A stretch of DNA of 42,180 nucleotides from Basidiobolus meristosporus CBS 931.73 (GCA_002104905.1 MCFE01000721.1:1-42180); one strand, 5' to 3'; numbered from the stretch's first letter, positions 1-12,100 are shown. The notes: a model not told the origin generated them from the sequence alone. Made by a program: numbers and translations.

Positions 1-289
1 AGCTGCCCTTTATTTCCACCAAAAATTGCAACCAAAAGGTTGTAGCAGAAATACCATCAGAATGGCTGCTGAATACCAGCTAAAGATCCAATCAAATCTA
101 ACTTCAAGAGTTTTCATTGGGTCTTTAAATTAATGAGCAGCAGTTGCTTAATCTATCCCTGTAAGAAAAAACTGGGATAATCCTATCAAAAGGCTATCAG
201 AAAGTTTAAATCTGGTGACCAAGAGATATTGGTGCCATCAGGACACCATATAAAAACTGTTGGGAAAAATTGCACCTCAGATTCCCCAA
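1..289. other. Unassigned flank, no gene recognised
   Basis: I recognise no protein family, RNA gene or repeat here. A 66-codon minus-strand frame (186-386) has no recognisable motif. The stretch adjoins the decayed gene copy at 290-528 and may be its diverged downstream part, but no alignment to the second copy near 13700-13985 was convincing by eye. Confidence 0.4.
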
Positions 290-528
290 AAAACCTACTG
301 AGTACTAAGCAAGACTGAGTAGAGAATGGATGCAGTGGCAGCAGCAATCTACAGTTCTGCTTTATGCTTGTAGTATAGCTACCCAAATTCTGTCACAAAT
401 TCTTTGCATAAATGCTCTAGATGCACCAAACTGGTATTAGTGATCTGCTTCTGGATAAGAACTCCTACAATGTCCACATATGATTTCCAATGCTTTCAGT
501 GTACTCTGTGCAGTAATTGCTTCAGAAG
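290..528 (-). pseudogene. Decayed copy P0 of an unknown gene, cut by a copia LTR
   Basis: This stretch aligns by eye with 13985-14226. On the minus strand, 478-528 reads EAITAQSTLKALEIICGHCR and the second copy reads ETISTKSTLEAMGVICGYCR, so protein-level similarity is clear, with stops and frame breaks further on. The alignment stops exactly at the LTR edge at 529, so the copia element inserted into this gene copy. I recognise no domain. The family is internal to the window (see 13609-14571 and 14880-15085) and could be an uncharacterised host repeat gene or part of an unclassified transposon. Confidence 0.45.
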
Positions 529-877
529 TGTTGTAAGAGTATTGGAGATATTGGAAGTGATTGGGAGGACAAGTATATTATGTGGTTTTCACTTAATGAT
601 TTATTGAATGTAAAAGTAGTATTTATACTTTTACCTGGTCTTAGCATTACAAACATGTAGAATAGGTTAAGGAAGGTCCCAAGAACATGTGCGCAAAGTT
701 TGGGGCTGTTTGGATAACTTTGAGAATTTTCATGTTCTGGGTACCTGGTATTTTGGTGAAAATATTCTAAGTAAATCCCAACAAGGAATTTGGTCAGTAT
801 TCTCTAGAATTTGAGGGTAATGATCTAAGTGACTAAGTTAGGTCAATATAGAGGTGGAAATACAAATTTTTACAACA
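529..877 (-). repeat. 3' LTR of copia element 1 (349 bp)
   Basis: Read on the minus strand, the LTR begins TGTTGTAAAAATTTG at 877 and ends CTTACAACA at 529, matching the 351-bp 5' LTR of element 2 (4383-4733) along its length. It contains the same TATA-like TATAAATAC motif and AATAAA signal. The LTR has TG...CA ends. Confidence 0.85.
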
Positions 878-3800
878 CTCCCACTCAGCTAAATGCTCAT
901 ATTGACTAGTCCTAATTATGACTTAAAATATTCACGCTTGTCTCTAGCTAATGGTTTGGTAAATATGTCTGCAATCATTTCATCTGTAGGACAGTAAACT
1001 AAGCTAACTAAGTTATTCTCTATAGCTTCACGTATGAAATGATGTCTAATATCTATGTGCTTAGTTCTAGCATGAAAATTTGGATTTCTACCTAATTATA
1101 TACATCCTTGATTTTCTTGAAATAAAGTAATAAGCGTTTTTTGACATAGGCCTAAATCTGTAAAAAGTTTTCATAACCACATTGCTTCTTTTGTAGCTTC
1201 ACAGGCTGCCATATACTCTGCCACTGTGGCAGAAAGTGCTATGGTTAGTTGCTTTCTTGAATTCCATGAAATTGCTCCTTTACAGTAAAGAAAGGTGTAT
1301 CCTGTGGTGGATCTTCTGTCTTCCAAATTTTGTCTCCAATCAGCATCAGAGTATCCCACAAGATCCTGTTCTGAATCCTTATAAGTGTATCTTAAGCAGA
1401 TATCAGCAGTTCCTTTTAGGTATCTAAAAATCTGCTTAACTGCTGCAACAGGATCAGATCCATAGTTCTGATTATATTGGCTGACAACTCTCACTGAATA
1501 TGAGATATCTGGATGTGTTCCAAGCATGATATACATCAGACTGCCAACCATAGATTGATAAGGAAAGTTAGGTCTTTCAGATGGCACCAAGCTCTCTTGA
1601 TTTGGTTGAGTTTTGACCATGTTAAGGTTTGTCTCCATTGGGGTAGCTGCCGGTTTACAGTCTTCCATTTTGTACTTCTTCAGTATATCTAGAATATACT
1701 TGGATTGGCTTAGGGTAATAGTCTGGGTACTTCTGTCTATGGAGAACTTAATCCCCAAGTAGTAACTGTGTTCTCCTAGATTGGACATCTTGAACTCCTT
1801 AGATAGGCTGGATTTAGTCTCTTCCAATGTCTCTAGGTTAATTGTGGCTACAATAAATCATCCACATATAGAACTAGTAGAACTGAATTTGCTCTATTTG
1901 GCTTATAGTATATACTATAGTCAGCATTACTCCTTTTGAAGCTCAAAGATTCCAAATAAGAATCTATCTTGCAATTCCAAGCTCTTGGTGATTGTTTGAG
2001 ACAATATAGTGACTTTTTAAGCTTGCAGACCAAATGGGGGCTATCTTTGTCAGCAAACCCATCAGACTGGTCCATATACATGTCCTCATTAAGTTCTTCA
2101 TTTAAAAATGCAGTTTTTACATCCATTTGATGAATAAAAAACCTATATTTGGCTGCAATAGCCAATATTAATCTGATGGAATTAAGCTTGGCTACTGGTG
2201 CAAAGGTCTCAGTATAGTCAAGTCCTTTTGTTTGAGAGTATCCTTTGGCCACAAGTCTTGCTTTGTATCTCTCAATTGTACCATCAGCCTTGTATCATGT
2301 CTTGAAGGCCCATATGTATCCAATTGATTTTTGGTTGATTGGTAATTTGACTAAGTCCCAAGTTTGATTTTCCATCAGGGCCTGATATTCCTCAGTCATT
2401 GCAGATCTCCAAAGCTTTGTCTGAGAACTATTTAGGACCTCTTTTACAGTCTGGTGCTCATCAATATGGATTGAATAGACATAGGCTAAGTTTGTACCCT
2501 CATTGATATAGTAATTTGGGCTATTTCTTGTGCAAATTTGGATCTCCAGGCATTTGTTACTGGAATGGTCACTACTGGGATATTCCTGGACACTTCTCCA
2601 GGCTGAACAATGGTTGTAGAGTCCTCTGGAGTGAAAAAATCTTCATTGTTTTGCTCTGATTCAATGCTGACAATTGGTGGACTTGAAATCATATTTTTGT
2701 CATCATCTGATATCATTTTTTGTGAAAATTTTGAATTTTCATCAAACAGCTCATCCCTGGACTTGATTAGCTTCTTTGCTTTGGTATTGTAGAGTCTGTA
2801 TGCTTTACTCTCATTGCAGTAGCCCAAAAATATGCAATTTACACTTTTTGGCTCAAATTTTGACTGATTTCTGGACAGTTTATTGGCATATGCTGGACAC
2901 TCTAATATTCTTAAATGTTCTGCACTTGATATGTGTCCATACCATGCTTTAAATGGAGTAGAATCACAAAGTATTCTGTTATAACTCCACTTTTAAGATA
3001 TACAGCAATGGCAACTGATTCCACCCAAAAATCAAAGGATAATTTTTGATCATGGATCATAGATCTTGCCATATCAGTTATTGATCTGTTAGCACGTTCT
3101 GCTACTCCATTTTGCTGTGGGGAGTATGGTACAGTAGTCTCTTGCTTTATACCATGAATTTTGCAGATGTGGATGAGGAGTTTTGAGGTATATTCTCTAC
3201 CACTGTCAGAGAGTATTTTCCTGATTTTTCACCAGTTTCTCTCTCTACCATGACTTTGAGCTCCCTGAACTTAGACAGAGCTTACTCCTTTTTCTCCATG
3301 AAGTAGACCCACGTGTGTCTTGTATAATCATCAATAAAAGTGATCAAATACTTCCTCCTGCCTAAGGATAAATTTTGCATAGGTCCACACAGATCTGAGT
3401 GAATTAGATCTAGTTTTTTCTAAGTTTTGATCAACCCAGAGCTCTTGAATGGTTGTCTGACTTGTTTCCCATATATGCAGGCTTCACCGTGCTCCAAACT
3501 AGCTGGGGGATCAATTTTCACTCCAGAAATTAGCTGATCTTTGATCATTTTGCACAAATAAGCAAAATTGATGTGCCCAAATCTCCTGTGCCAAAGCATT
3601 GGTGTTTCTTCATTTAAGTTACTTATATTGGCTTCCAGATATGTTGGAATATAATTCAACTTGTATAGATTCTGATCTTTGATACCCAAAGCAATATGGG
3701 CACCATTTTGATCAGTGATCCTGCATCCAGAATTGTCAAAGCTGAAGCTGAGTCCTTCTGCTGTGGCCTTGCTTACAGAGAGTAGGTTCTTGGCTATTTC

Positions 3801-4382
3801 TGGTACATAGAGTACTTCTTTAAAGGTCCGTGTATGGCTTCCTTCACTGCTTCTAAGGCTTACTTGGATAGTTCCTTCTTCCACTGCATCAAGTGTTCTA
3901 TTGTCACCCATGAAAACCTTCTTAATTGGAATTTCTTGATATTGGGTAAAAAGTTCTTTTTGGTATGTTAAGTGTTGAGATGCTCCAGAGTCAATATACC
4001 AAGTGTGAGAATCCTTGCTTGTGGTCATATTTGGTGCAGATATGAATAGTCTATCTTCAGTTGTTGCAGCATTTCCATATTCAGGTTTCTTTTGCTGATA
4101 ATCTCTCTTTTTGAGACACCGGTCTGATGTGTGTCCTTTCCTTTTGCAGTAGTTGCAAAACAGGTTGCTGTTGCCTTTGTAGGGTCTTGGGTACCTCCTT
4201 TGTTGATTATCATTGCTTATTAAAGCATTTTCTTCTTCCTTCTTATTGGCACTTGATTTTCTTAATTCTTCATCCAGGAGCCTTCCATATACATAATTTA
4301 AGGTCAAATCTTCAGTTCTGGACTCTAGGGCTGATACAAGGCCCTGAAACTTGTCTGTCAGGCTATTCAGGATGGTAACTAT
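878..4382 (-). pseudogene. Copia gag-pol of element 1 (truncated, frameshifted)
   Basis: Gag-pol reads right to left in pieces. From about 4380 to 3420 come the gag C-terminus, a CX2CX4HX4C zinc knuckle (FCNYCKRKGHTSDRC), the protease motif YIDSGASQHLT and the integrase HHCC region (LWHRRFGH... and EACIYGKQ). Integrase SDSGREYTS follows near 3205. Reverse transcriptase lies at 2252-1848, ending in YVDD, and its C-terminal part with RNase H at 1827-1171; the tail continues to about 886. The product would be a cytoplasmic particle polyprotein. Breaks include a stop after EKKE near 3283, a frameshift near 2990, a frameshift just after the YVDD box near 1860, and loss of the gag N-terminus. Most are shared with element 3. 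Confidence 0.8.
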
Positions 4383-4733
4383 TGTTGTAAAAATTTGTAT
4401 TTCCACCTTAATATTCACCTAACTTAGTCACTTAGATCATTACCTTCAAATCCTAGAGAATACTGACCAAATTCCTTGTTGGGATTTACTTAGAATATTC
4501 TCACCAAAATACCAGGTACCCAGAACATGAAAATTCTCAAAGTTGTCCAAACAGCCCCAAACTTTGCACACATGTTCTTGGGACCTTTCTTAACCTATTC
4601 TATTTGTTTGTAATGGCAAGACCAGGTAAAAGTATAAATACTACTTTTACATTCAATAAATCATTAAGTGAAAACCACATAATCTACTTGTTCTCCAAAT
4701 CACTTCCAAAATATCTCCAAGACTCTTACAACA
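4383..4733 (+). repeat. 5' LTR of copia element 2 (351 bp)
   Basis: The LTR starts TGTTGTAAAAATTTG and ends CTCTTACAACA. It contains TATAAATA at 4633-4640, a likely U3 promoter, and AATAAA at 4655-4660, a likely R-region polyadenylation signal. Its left edge abuts the broken gag of element 1 with no spacer. Confidence 0.88.
4633..4660 (+). promoter_or_regulatory. TATA-like box and AATAAA signal in copia LTR
   Basis: TATAAATA at 4633 is followed 22 bases later by AATAAA at 4655, the usual order for the U3/R boundary of a short retrotransposon LTR. The TATA motif is also present in the 3' LTR (about 8964-8973), just before that LTR diverges. Function is inferred. Confidence 0.5.
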
Positions 4734-4747
4734 GGTTATGAGCCCCA
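4734..4747 (+). other. Primer-binding site matching the anticodon arm of initiator tRNA-Met
   Basis: The bases right after the LTR are GGTTATGAGCCCC. Their complement, GGGGCTCATAACC, matches the anticodon stem-loop of yeast-type initiator tRNA-Met (GGGCUCAUAACCC), not its 3' end. Copia and Ty5-type elements are known to prime from a cleaved initiator tRNA half. The ATG inside this site (4738) complements the CAU anticodon and also opens the gag reading frame. Confidence 0.7.
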
Positions 4748-7700
4748 AGCTGTCACTCTCTGCAATGTCTACCACTGCTATTACTGGAATTTTTCCCTCT
4801 GCTGAAAAGTTGGATGGATCTAACTACCAAGTGTGGAAGGTGAAGATGAAGATGCTGCTACAAGAAAGAGGCCTTTGGGATATTGTCATGAGAGAAGAAT
4901 GCCCTCCTAAAGATGTGGGAAAGGAAGCCTTAAAGTACCAGAAGAAAGAACAAAGTGCCTTTAACTGCATTTGCCTTTATGTCAAGGACAAATTGCTAAT
5001 TCAATGCTCAAGAGCAAAAACAGCAAAGAATGCCTGGAAAGCATTAGAAGACACCTACCAGTCATGTTCAGCTGCCAAGAAGATTTATCTGAGACGAAAA
5101 TTCTTTACTTCAAAGATGCTGCCAGGAGAAGAAATCAAAAATCTAATTAGCAGAATTACCCTGCTGGTAGATGAGATGGAATCTGTGGGTGTACCAACTA
5201 CTGATGAGGATGTGATGGTTACCATCCTGAATAGCCTGACAGACAAGTTTCAGGGCCTTGTATCAGCCCTAGAGTCCAGAACTGAAGATTTGACCTTAAA
5301 TTATGTATATGGAAGGCTCCTGGATGAAGAATTAAGAAAATCAAGTGCCAATAAGAAGGAAGAAGAAAATGCTTTAATAAGCAATGATAACCAACAAAGG
5401 AGGTACCCAAGACCCTACAAAGGCAACAGCAACCTGTTTTGTAACTACTGCAAAAGGAAAGGACACACATCATACCTGTGTCTCAAAAAGAAAGATAATC
5501 AGGAAAAGAAGCCTGAATATGAAAATGCTGCAACAACTGAAGATAGACTATTCATATCTGCACCAAATATGACCACAAGCAAGGATTCTCACACTTGGTA
5601 TATTAACTCTGGAGCATCTCAACACTTAACATACCAAAAAGAACTTTTTACCCAATATCAAGAAATTCCAATTAAGAAGGTTTTCATGGGTGACAATAGA
5701 ACACTTGATGCAGTGAGAGAAGGAACTATCCAAGTAAACCTTAGAAGCAGTGAAGGAAGCCATACACTGACCTTTAAAAAAGTACTCTATGTACCAGAAA
5801 TAGCCAAGAACCTACTCTCTGTAAGCAAGGCCACAGCAGAAGGACTCAGTTTCAGTTTTGACAATTCTGGATGCAGGATCACTGATCAAAATGGTGCCCA
5901 TATTGCTTTGGGAATCAGAGATCAGAATCTATACAAGTTGACTTATATTCCATCATAGCTGGAAGCCAATATAAGTAACTTGAATGAAGAAACACCAATG
6001 CTTTGGCACAGGAGATTTGGACACATCAATTTTGATTATTTGCGTAAAATGATCAAAGATCTGCTAATTTCTGGAGTGAAAATTGATCCCCCAGCTAATT
6101 TTGAGCACTGTGAAGCCTGCATATGAGAAACAAGCCGGACAACAGTTCAAGAGCTCTGGGTTGATCAAAACTAAGAAAAAATTAGATCTAATTCACTCAG
6201 ATCTGTGTGGACCTATGCAAAATTTATCCGTAGGTGGGATGAAGTATTTGATCACTTTTATTGATGATTATACAAGATACACATGGGTCTACTTCATGGA
6301 GAGAACGGAAGAAGCTCTGTCTAAGTTCAGGGAGTTTAAAGCCATGGTGGAGAGAGAAACTGGTGAAAAATCAAGAAAATACACTCTGACAATGGTGGAT
6401 AATATACCTCAAAACTCTTCATCCACTTATGCAAAATTCATGGGATAAAGCAAGAGACTACTGTACCATACTCCCCACAGCAAAATGGAGTAGCAGAACA
6501 AGATAACAGATCAATAATTGATATGGCAAGATCTATGATCCATGATCAAAAATTATCCTTTGATTTTTGGGTGGAATCAGTTGCCACTGCTGTATACCAT
6601 AAAAATAGGAGTTATAACAGAGTACTTAATGATTCTACTCCATTTGAAGCATGGTATGGATACAGACCAAGTGCAGAACATCTAAGAATATATGGGTGTA
6701 CAGCATATGCCAAAAAACTGGCCGGAAATCAGTCAAAATTTGAGCCAAAAAGTGTAAAATGCATATTTTTGGGCTACTGCAATGAGAGTAAGACATACAG
6801 ACTCTACAATACCAAAGCAAAGAAGCTGATCAAGTCCAAGGATGTGTTGTTGGAAAAAAATTCAAAATTTTCACAAAAAATGACATCAGATGATGACAAA
6901 AATTTGATCTCAAGTCCACCAATTGTTAGGATTGAATCAAAGCAAAACAATGAGAATTTCCTCACTCCAGAGGACTCTACAACCATGGTTTGGCCAGAAT
7001 CAGTGCCCAGGAATATCCCAGAAGTGATCATTCCAGTATCAAATGCCCAGAGATCCAATTGGACAAGAAATAGCCCAAATTACTATATCAATGAGGGTAC
7101 AAACTCAGCCTATGCCTATTCAGTCCATATTGATGAGCCCCAGACTGTAAAAGAGGCCCTAAATAGCCCCCAGACAAAGTATTGGAGATCTGCAATGACT
7201 GAGGAATATCATGCCCTGATGGAAAATCAAACTTGAAACTTAGTCAAATTACCAATCAACCAAAAATCAATTGGATGCAGATGGGTCTTCAAGACAAAAT
7301 ACAAGGCTGATGGTACAATTGAGAGATACAATGCAAGACTTGTGGCCAAAGGATACTCTCAAACAAAAGGACTTGACTATACTGAGACCTTTGCACTGGT
7401 AGCCATTTTAATTCCATCTGATTAATATTAGCTATTGCAGCCAAATATAAGTTTTTTATTCAACATACGTATGTAAATACTGCATTTTTGAATGGAAAAC
7501 TTGATGAGGATGTGTATATGGACCAGCCTGATGGGTACATTGACCAATATAACCCCCATTTGGCCTACAAGCTTAAAAAGTCACTATATGGTCTCAAACA
7601 ATCACCAAGAGCCTGGAATTGCAAGATAGATTCTTATTTGGAATCTTTGAGTTTCAAAAGAAGTAATGCTGACTTTAGTATATACTATAAGCCAGATAGA

Positions 7701-8703
7701 GCAAATCCAGCTCTATTTGCTCTATATGTGGATGATCTTATTATAGCCACCGATAACCTAAAAACATTGAAAGAGACTGAATCCAGCCTAACTAAGGAGT
7801 TCAAGATGTCCAATCTAGGAGAACTTAGTTACTACTTAGGGATTAAGTTCTCCATAGACAGACGTACCCAGACTATTACCCTAAGCCAATCCAAGTATAT
7901 TCAACATATACTAAAGAAGTACAAAATGGAAGACTGTAAGCTGGCAGCTACCCCAATGGAGACAAACCTTAACATGGTCAAAACTCAACCAAATCAAGAG
8001 AGCTTGGTGCCATCTGAAAGACCTGACTTTCCTTATCAATCTATGGTTGGCAGTCTGATATATATCATGCTTGGAACATGTCCAGATATCTCACATTCAG
8101 TGGGAGTTGTCAGCCAACATAATCAGAACTATGGATCTGATCCTGTTGCAGCAGTTAAGCGGATTTTTAGATACCTAAAAGGAACTGCTGATATCTACTT
8201 AAGATACATTTATAAGGATTCAGAACCGGATCTTGTGGGATACTCTGATGCTGATTGGGGACAAAATTTAGAAGACAGAAGATCCACCACAGGATACACC
8301 TCTCATTATTGTAAAGGAGCAATTACATTGAATTCAAGAAAGCAACCAACCATAGACTTTCCACCACAGAGGCAGAGTATATGGCAGCCTGTGAAGCTAC
8401 AAAAGAAGCAATGTGGTTAAAAAAGCTTTTGACAGATTTAGGCCTATGTTAAAATACACCCATTACTTTATTTCAAGATAATCAAGGATGTATACAATTA
8501 GGTAGAAATCCAACTTTTCATGCTAGAACTAAGCACATAGATATTAGACATCATTTCATACGTGAAGCTATAGAGAATAACTTAGTTAGCTTAGTTTACT
8601 GTCTTACAGATGAAATGATTGCAGACATATTTACCAAACCATTAGCTAGAGACAAGTTTGAATATCTTAGGTCAAAATTAGGACTAGTCAGTATGAGCAT
8701 TTA
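4738..8703 (+). pseudogene. Copia gag-pol polyprotein of element 2 (several stops and frameshifts)
   Basis: The frame opens at 4738 inside the primer site; a second ATG at 4765 is an equally good start. A copia-type gag (LDGSNYQVWKVKMKMLLQ) leads to a zinc knuckle, FCNYCKRKGHTSYLC, near 5435-5480. The protease motif is YINSGASQH at about 5600, where elements of this kind normally have DSG, so the catalytic Asp is Asn. A TAG at 5956 ends the first open stretch. Integrase follows: LWHRRFGH near 6003, HSDLCGPM near 6195, and SDNGG followed by a stop near 6400 in a shifted frame. Reverse transcriptase includes YVDDLIIAT near 7725, and RNase H includes GYSDADW near 8240. The frame breaks again near 8350 and the tail ends at about 8703. 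The copy cannot make an intact polyprotein. Confidence 0.85.
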
Positions 8704-8706
8704 GCT

Positions 8707-8715
8707 GAGTGGGAG
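8707..8715 (+). other. Polypurine tract of copia element 2
   Basis: GAGTGGGAG lies directly before the TGTTG start of the 3' LTR and is the expected plus-strand primer for reverse transcription. The same tract, in reverse complement, sits at 878-886 in element 1. Confidence 0.65.
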
Positions 8716-8975
8716 TGTTGTAAAAATTCGTATTTCCACCTAAATATTCACCTAACTTAGTCACTTAGATCATTACCTTCAAATCCTAGAGAATACTGAC
8801 CAGATTCCTTGTTGGGATTTACTTAGAATATTCTCACCAAAATACCAGGTACCCAGAACATGAGAATTCTCAAAGTTGTCCAAACAGCCCCAAACTTTGC
8901 ACACATGTTCTTGGGCCCTTCCTTAACCTATTCTATGTGTTTGTAATGCCAAGACCAGGTAAAAGTATAAATACT
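8716..8975 (+). repeat. 3' LTR of copia element 2, truncated or chimeric
   Basis: The first 260 bp match the 5' LTR through the TATA motif and the following ACTA. After 8975 the sequence is unrelated to the rest of the 5' LTR (R-U5), so the LTR is either cut here or joined to a different R-U5. Confidence 0.8.
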
Positions 8976-9180
8976 AAGCCTAGCCCGCATAGCAAACCTA
9001 CTCTGTTGCCTTTATAGCCCAACTCAGCTATACATAAGACCAATATTAGACCAGAACCTCTCTGCTAATATTTCTGTCACTCTTGACAATTCTAAGATTC
9101 TGCACTTAGTTGTCACTTGGGTTCAGTTAACTCATTCAAGAGTTTTATTACACTTTTCTCTTAGATACAAAATTGAGCTC
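8976..9180. other. 205-bp segment between copia elements 2 and 3
   Basis: This segment is unlike the other copia LTRs in the window. It starts directly after the conserved U3 of element 2 and ends where the RNase H region of element 3 begins. It could be the R-U5 of a related longer LTR (it contains ATACA near 9165-9169) or old flanking DNA caught in a rearrangement. I see no gene in it. Confidence 0.4.
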
Positions 9181-12100
9181 CGTGAAATTGCTCCTTTGCA
9201 GTAAAGAAAGGTGTATCCTGTGGTAGATCTTCTGTCTTCAAATTTTGTCCTCAATTCGCATCAGAGTATCCCACAAGATTCTGTTCTGAATCCTTATAAG
9301 TGTATCTTATTCAGATATTGGCAGTTCCTTTTAGATATCTAAAAATCTGCTTAACTGCTGAAATATGATCAGATCCATAGTTCTGATTATGTTGGCTGAC
9401 AACTCCCACTGAATATGAGATATCTGGACATGTTCCAAGCATGATATACATCAGACTGCCAGCTATAGATTGATAAGGAAAGTCATGGCTTCCAGATGGC
9501 ACCAAGCTCTCTAGATTTGGTTGAGTTTTGACCAAGTTAAGGTTTGTCTCCATTGGGGTAGCTGCCAATTTACAGTCTTCCATTTTGTACTTCTTCAGTA
9601 TATCTAGAATATACTTGGATTGGCTTAGGGTAATAGTCTGGGTACTTCTGTCTATGGAGAACTTAATCCCCAAGTAGTAACTGTGTTCTCCTAGATTGGA
9701 CATCTTGAACTCCTTAGATAGGCTGGATTTAGTCTCTTCCAATGTCTCTAGGTTATTTGTGGCTATAATAAATCATCCACATATAGAACTAGTAGAACTG
9801 GACTTGCTCTACTTGGCTTATAGTATATACTATAATCAGCATTACTCCTTTTGGAGCTCAAAGATTCCAAATAAGAATCTATCTTGCAATTCCAGGCTCT
9901 TGGTGATTGTTTGAGACCATATAGTGACTTTTTAAGCTTGCAGACCAAATGGGGGCTATCTTTGTCAGCAAACCCATCAGACTGGTCCATATACATGTCC
10001 TCATTAAGTTCTTCATTTAAAAAAGCAGTTTTTACATCCATTTGATGAATAAAAAACCTATATTTGGCTGCAATAGCCAATATTAATCTGATGGAATTAA
10101 ACTTGGCTACCAGTGCAAAGGTCTCAGTATAGTCAGGTCCTTTTGTTTGAGAGTATCCTTTGGCCACAAGTCTTGCTTTGTATCTCTCAATTGTACCATC
10201 AGCCTTGTATTATGTCTTGAAGGCCCATATGTATCCAATTGATTTTTGGTTGATTGGTAATTTGACTAAGTCCCAAGTTTGATTTTCCATCAGGGCCTGA
10301 TATTCCTCAGTCATTGCAGATCTCCAAAACTTTGTCTGAGAACTATTTAGGACCTCTTTTACAGTCTGGTGCTCATCAATATGGATTGAATAGACATAGG
10401 CTAAGTTGGTACCCTCATTGATATAGTAATTTGGGCTATTTCTTGTGCAAATTTGGATCTCCAGGCATTTGTTACTGGAATGATCACTACTGGGATATTC
10501 CTGGGCACTTCTCCAGGCTGAACCATGGTTGTAGAGTCCTCTGGAGTGAAAAAATCTTCATTGTTTTGCTCTGATTCAATGCTGACAATAGGTGGACTTG
10601 AAATCATATTTTTGTCATCATCTGATATCATTTTTTGTGAAAATTTTGAATTTTCATCAAACAGCTCATCCCTGGACTTGATTAGCTTCTTTGCTTTGGT
10701 ATTGTAGAGTCTGTATGCTTTACTCTCATTGCAGTAGCCCAAAAATATGCAATTTACACTTTTTGGCTCAAATTTTGACTGATTTCTGGACAGTTTATTG
10801 GCATATGCTGGACACTCTAATATTCTTAAATGTTCTGCACTTGATATGTGTCCATACCATGCTTTAAATGGAGTAGAATCACAAAGTATTCTGTTATAAC
10901 TCCACTTTTAAGATATACAGCAATGGCAACTGATTCCACCCAAAAATCAAAGGATAATTTTTGATCATGGATCATAGATCTTGCCATATCAGTTATTGAT
11001 CTGTTAGCACATTCTGCTACTCCATTTTGCTGTGGGGAGTATGGTACAGTAGTCTCTTGCTTTATCCGATGAATTTTGCAGATGTGGATGAGGAGTTTTG
11101 AGGTATATTCTCTAACACTGTCAGAGAGTATTTTCTTTATTTAACCAGTTTCTCTCTCTACCATGACTTTGAGCTCCCTGAACTTAGATAGAGCTTACTC
11201 CTTTTTCTCCATGCAGTAGACCCATGTGTATCTTGTATAATCATCAATAAAAGTGATTAAATACTTCCTCCTGCCTAAGGATAAATTTTGCATAGGTCCA
11301 CACAGATCTGAGTGAATTAGATCTAATTTTTTCTTAGTTTTGATTAACCCAGAGCTCTTGAGTAGTTATCAGGCTTGTTTCCCATATATGCAGGCTTCAC
11401 ATTGCTCCAAACTAGCTGGGGGACCAATTTTTACTCCAGAAATTAGCTGATATATGATCATTTTGCGCAAATAAGCAAAATTGATGTGCCCAAATCTCCT
11501 GTGCCAAAGCATTGGTGTTTCTTCATTTAAGTTACTTATATTGGCTCCCAGATATGATGGAATATAGTTCAACTTGTATGGATTCTGATCTTTGATACCC
11601 AAAGCAATATGGGCACCATTTTGATCAGTGATCTTGCATCCAGAATTCTCAAAGCTGAAGTTGAGTCCTTCTGCTGTGGCCTTGCTTACAGATAATATGT
11701 TCTTGGCTATTTCTGGTGCATAGAGTACTTCTTGCAAGGTCAGTGTAGGGCTTCCTTCACTGTTTCTAAGGTTTACTTGGGTAGTTCCTTCTCCCACTGC
11801 ATCAAGTGTACTATTGTCACCCATGAAAACCTTCTTAATTTGAATTTCATGATATTGGGTAAAAGTTCTTTTTAGTGTGTAAAGTGCTGAGATGCTCCAC
11901 AGTCATTACACCACATCTGAGAATCCTTGCTTGTGGTCATATTCAGTGTATATTTGAATAGTCTATCTTCAGTAGTTACAGCATTTTCATATTCAGGCTT
12001 TTTCTGCTGACTATCTTTCTTTTTGAATCACTGGTCTGATGTGTGTCCTTTCCTTTTGCAGTAGTTACAAAACAGGTTGCTGTTGCCTTTGTAGGGTCTT

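Larger units (their letters stand above)
529..4382 (-). mobile_element. Ty1/copia element 1, 5'-truncated
   Basis: This is a minus-strand copia retrotransposon with its 3' LTR at 529-877, a polypurine tract beside it, and gag-pol running right to left. Coding homology stops at 4382, in the middle of gag, where the LTR of element 2 begins, so the gag N-terminus and 5' LTR are missing. The left flank ends AGAAG (524-528). The matching target duplication cannot be found because the 5' end is lost. Several lesions are shared with element 3. Confidence 0.85.
4383..8975 (+). mobile_element. Ty1/copia element 2, nearly full length
   Basis: This plus-strand element has a 5' LTR at 4383-4733, a primer-binding site, gag-pol to about 8703, a polypurine tract and a 3' LTR from 8716. 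The 3' LTR follows the 5' LTR for 260 bp, with about eight mismatches by eye (roughly 3%), then switches to unrelated sequence at 8976. No target duplication of the left flank ACTAT was found on the right, which fits a rearranged or recombined right end. It lies head to head with element 1. Confidence 0.85.

Noticed and set aside
1236-1427. 63-codon plus-strand frame
   Set aside because: It is antisense to copia RNase H of element 1.
5219-5473. 84-codon minus-strand frame, repeated at 4127-4378 on the plus strand
   Set aside because: Both are antisense to copia gag and are alike only because gag is duplicated.
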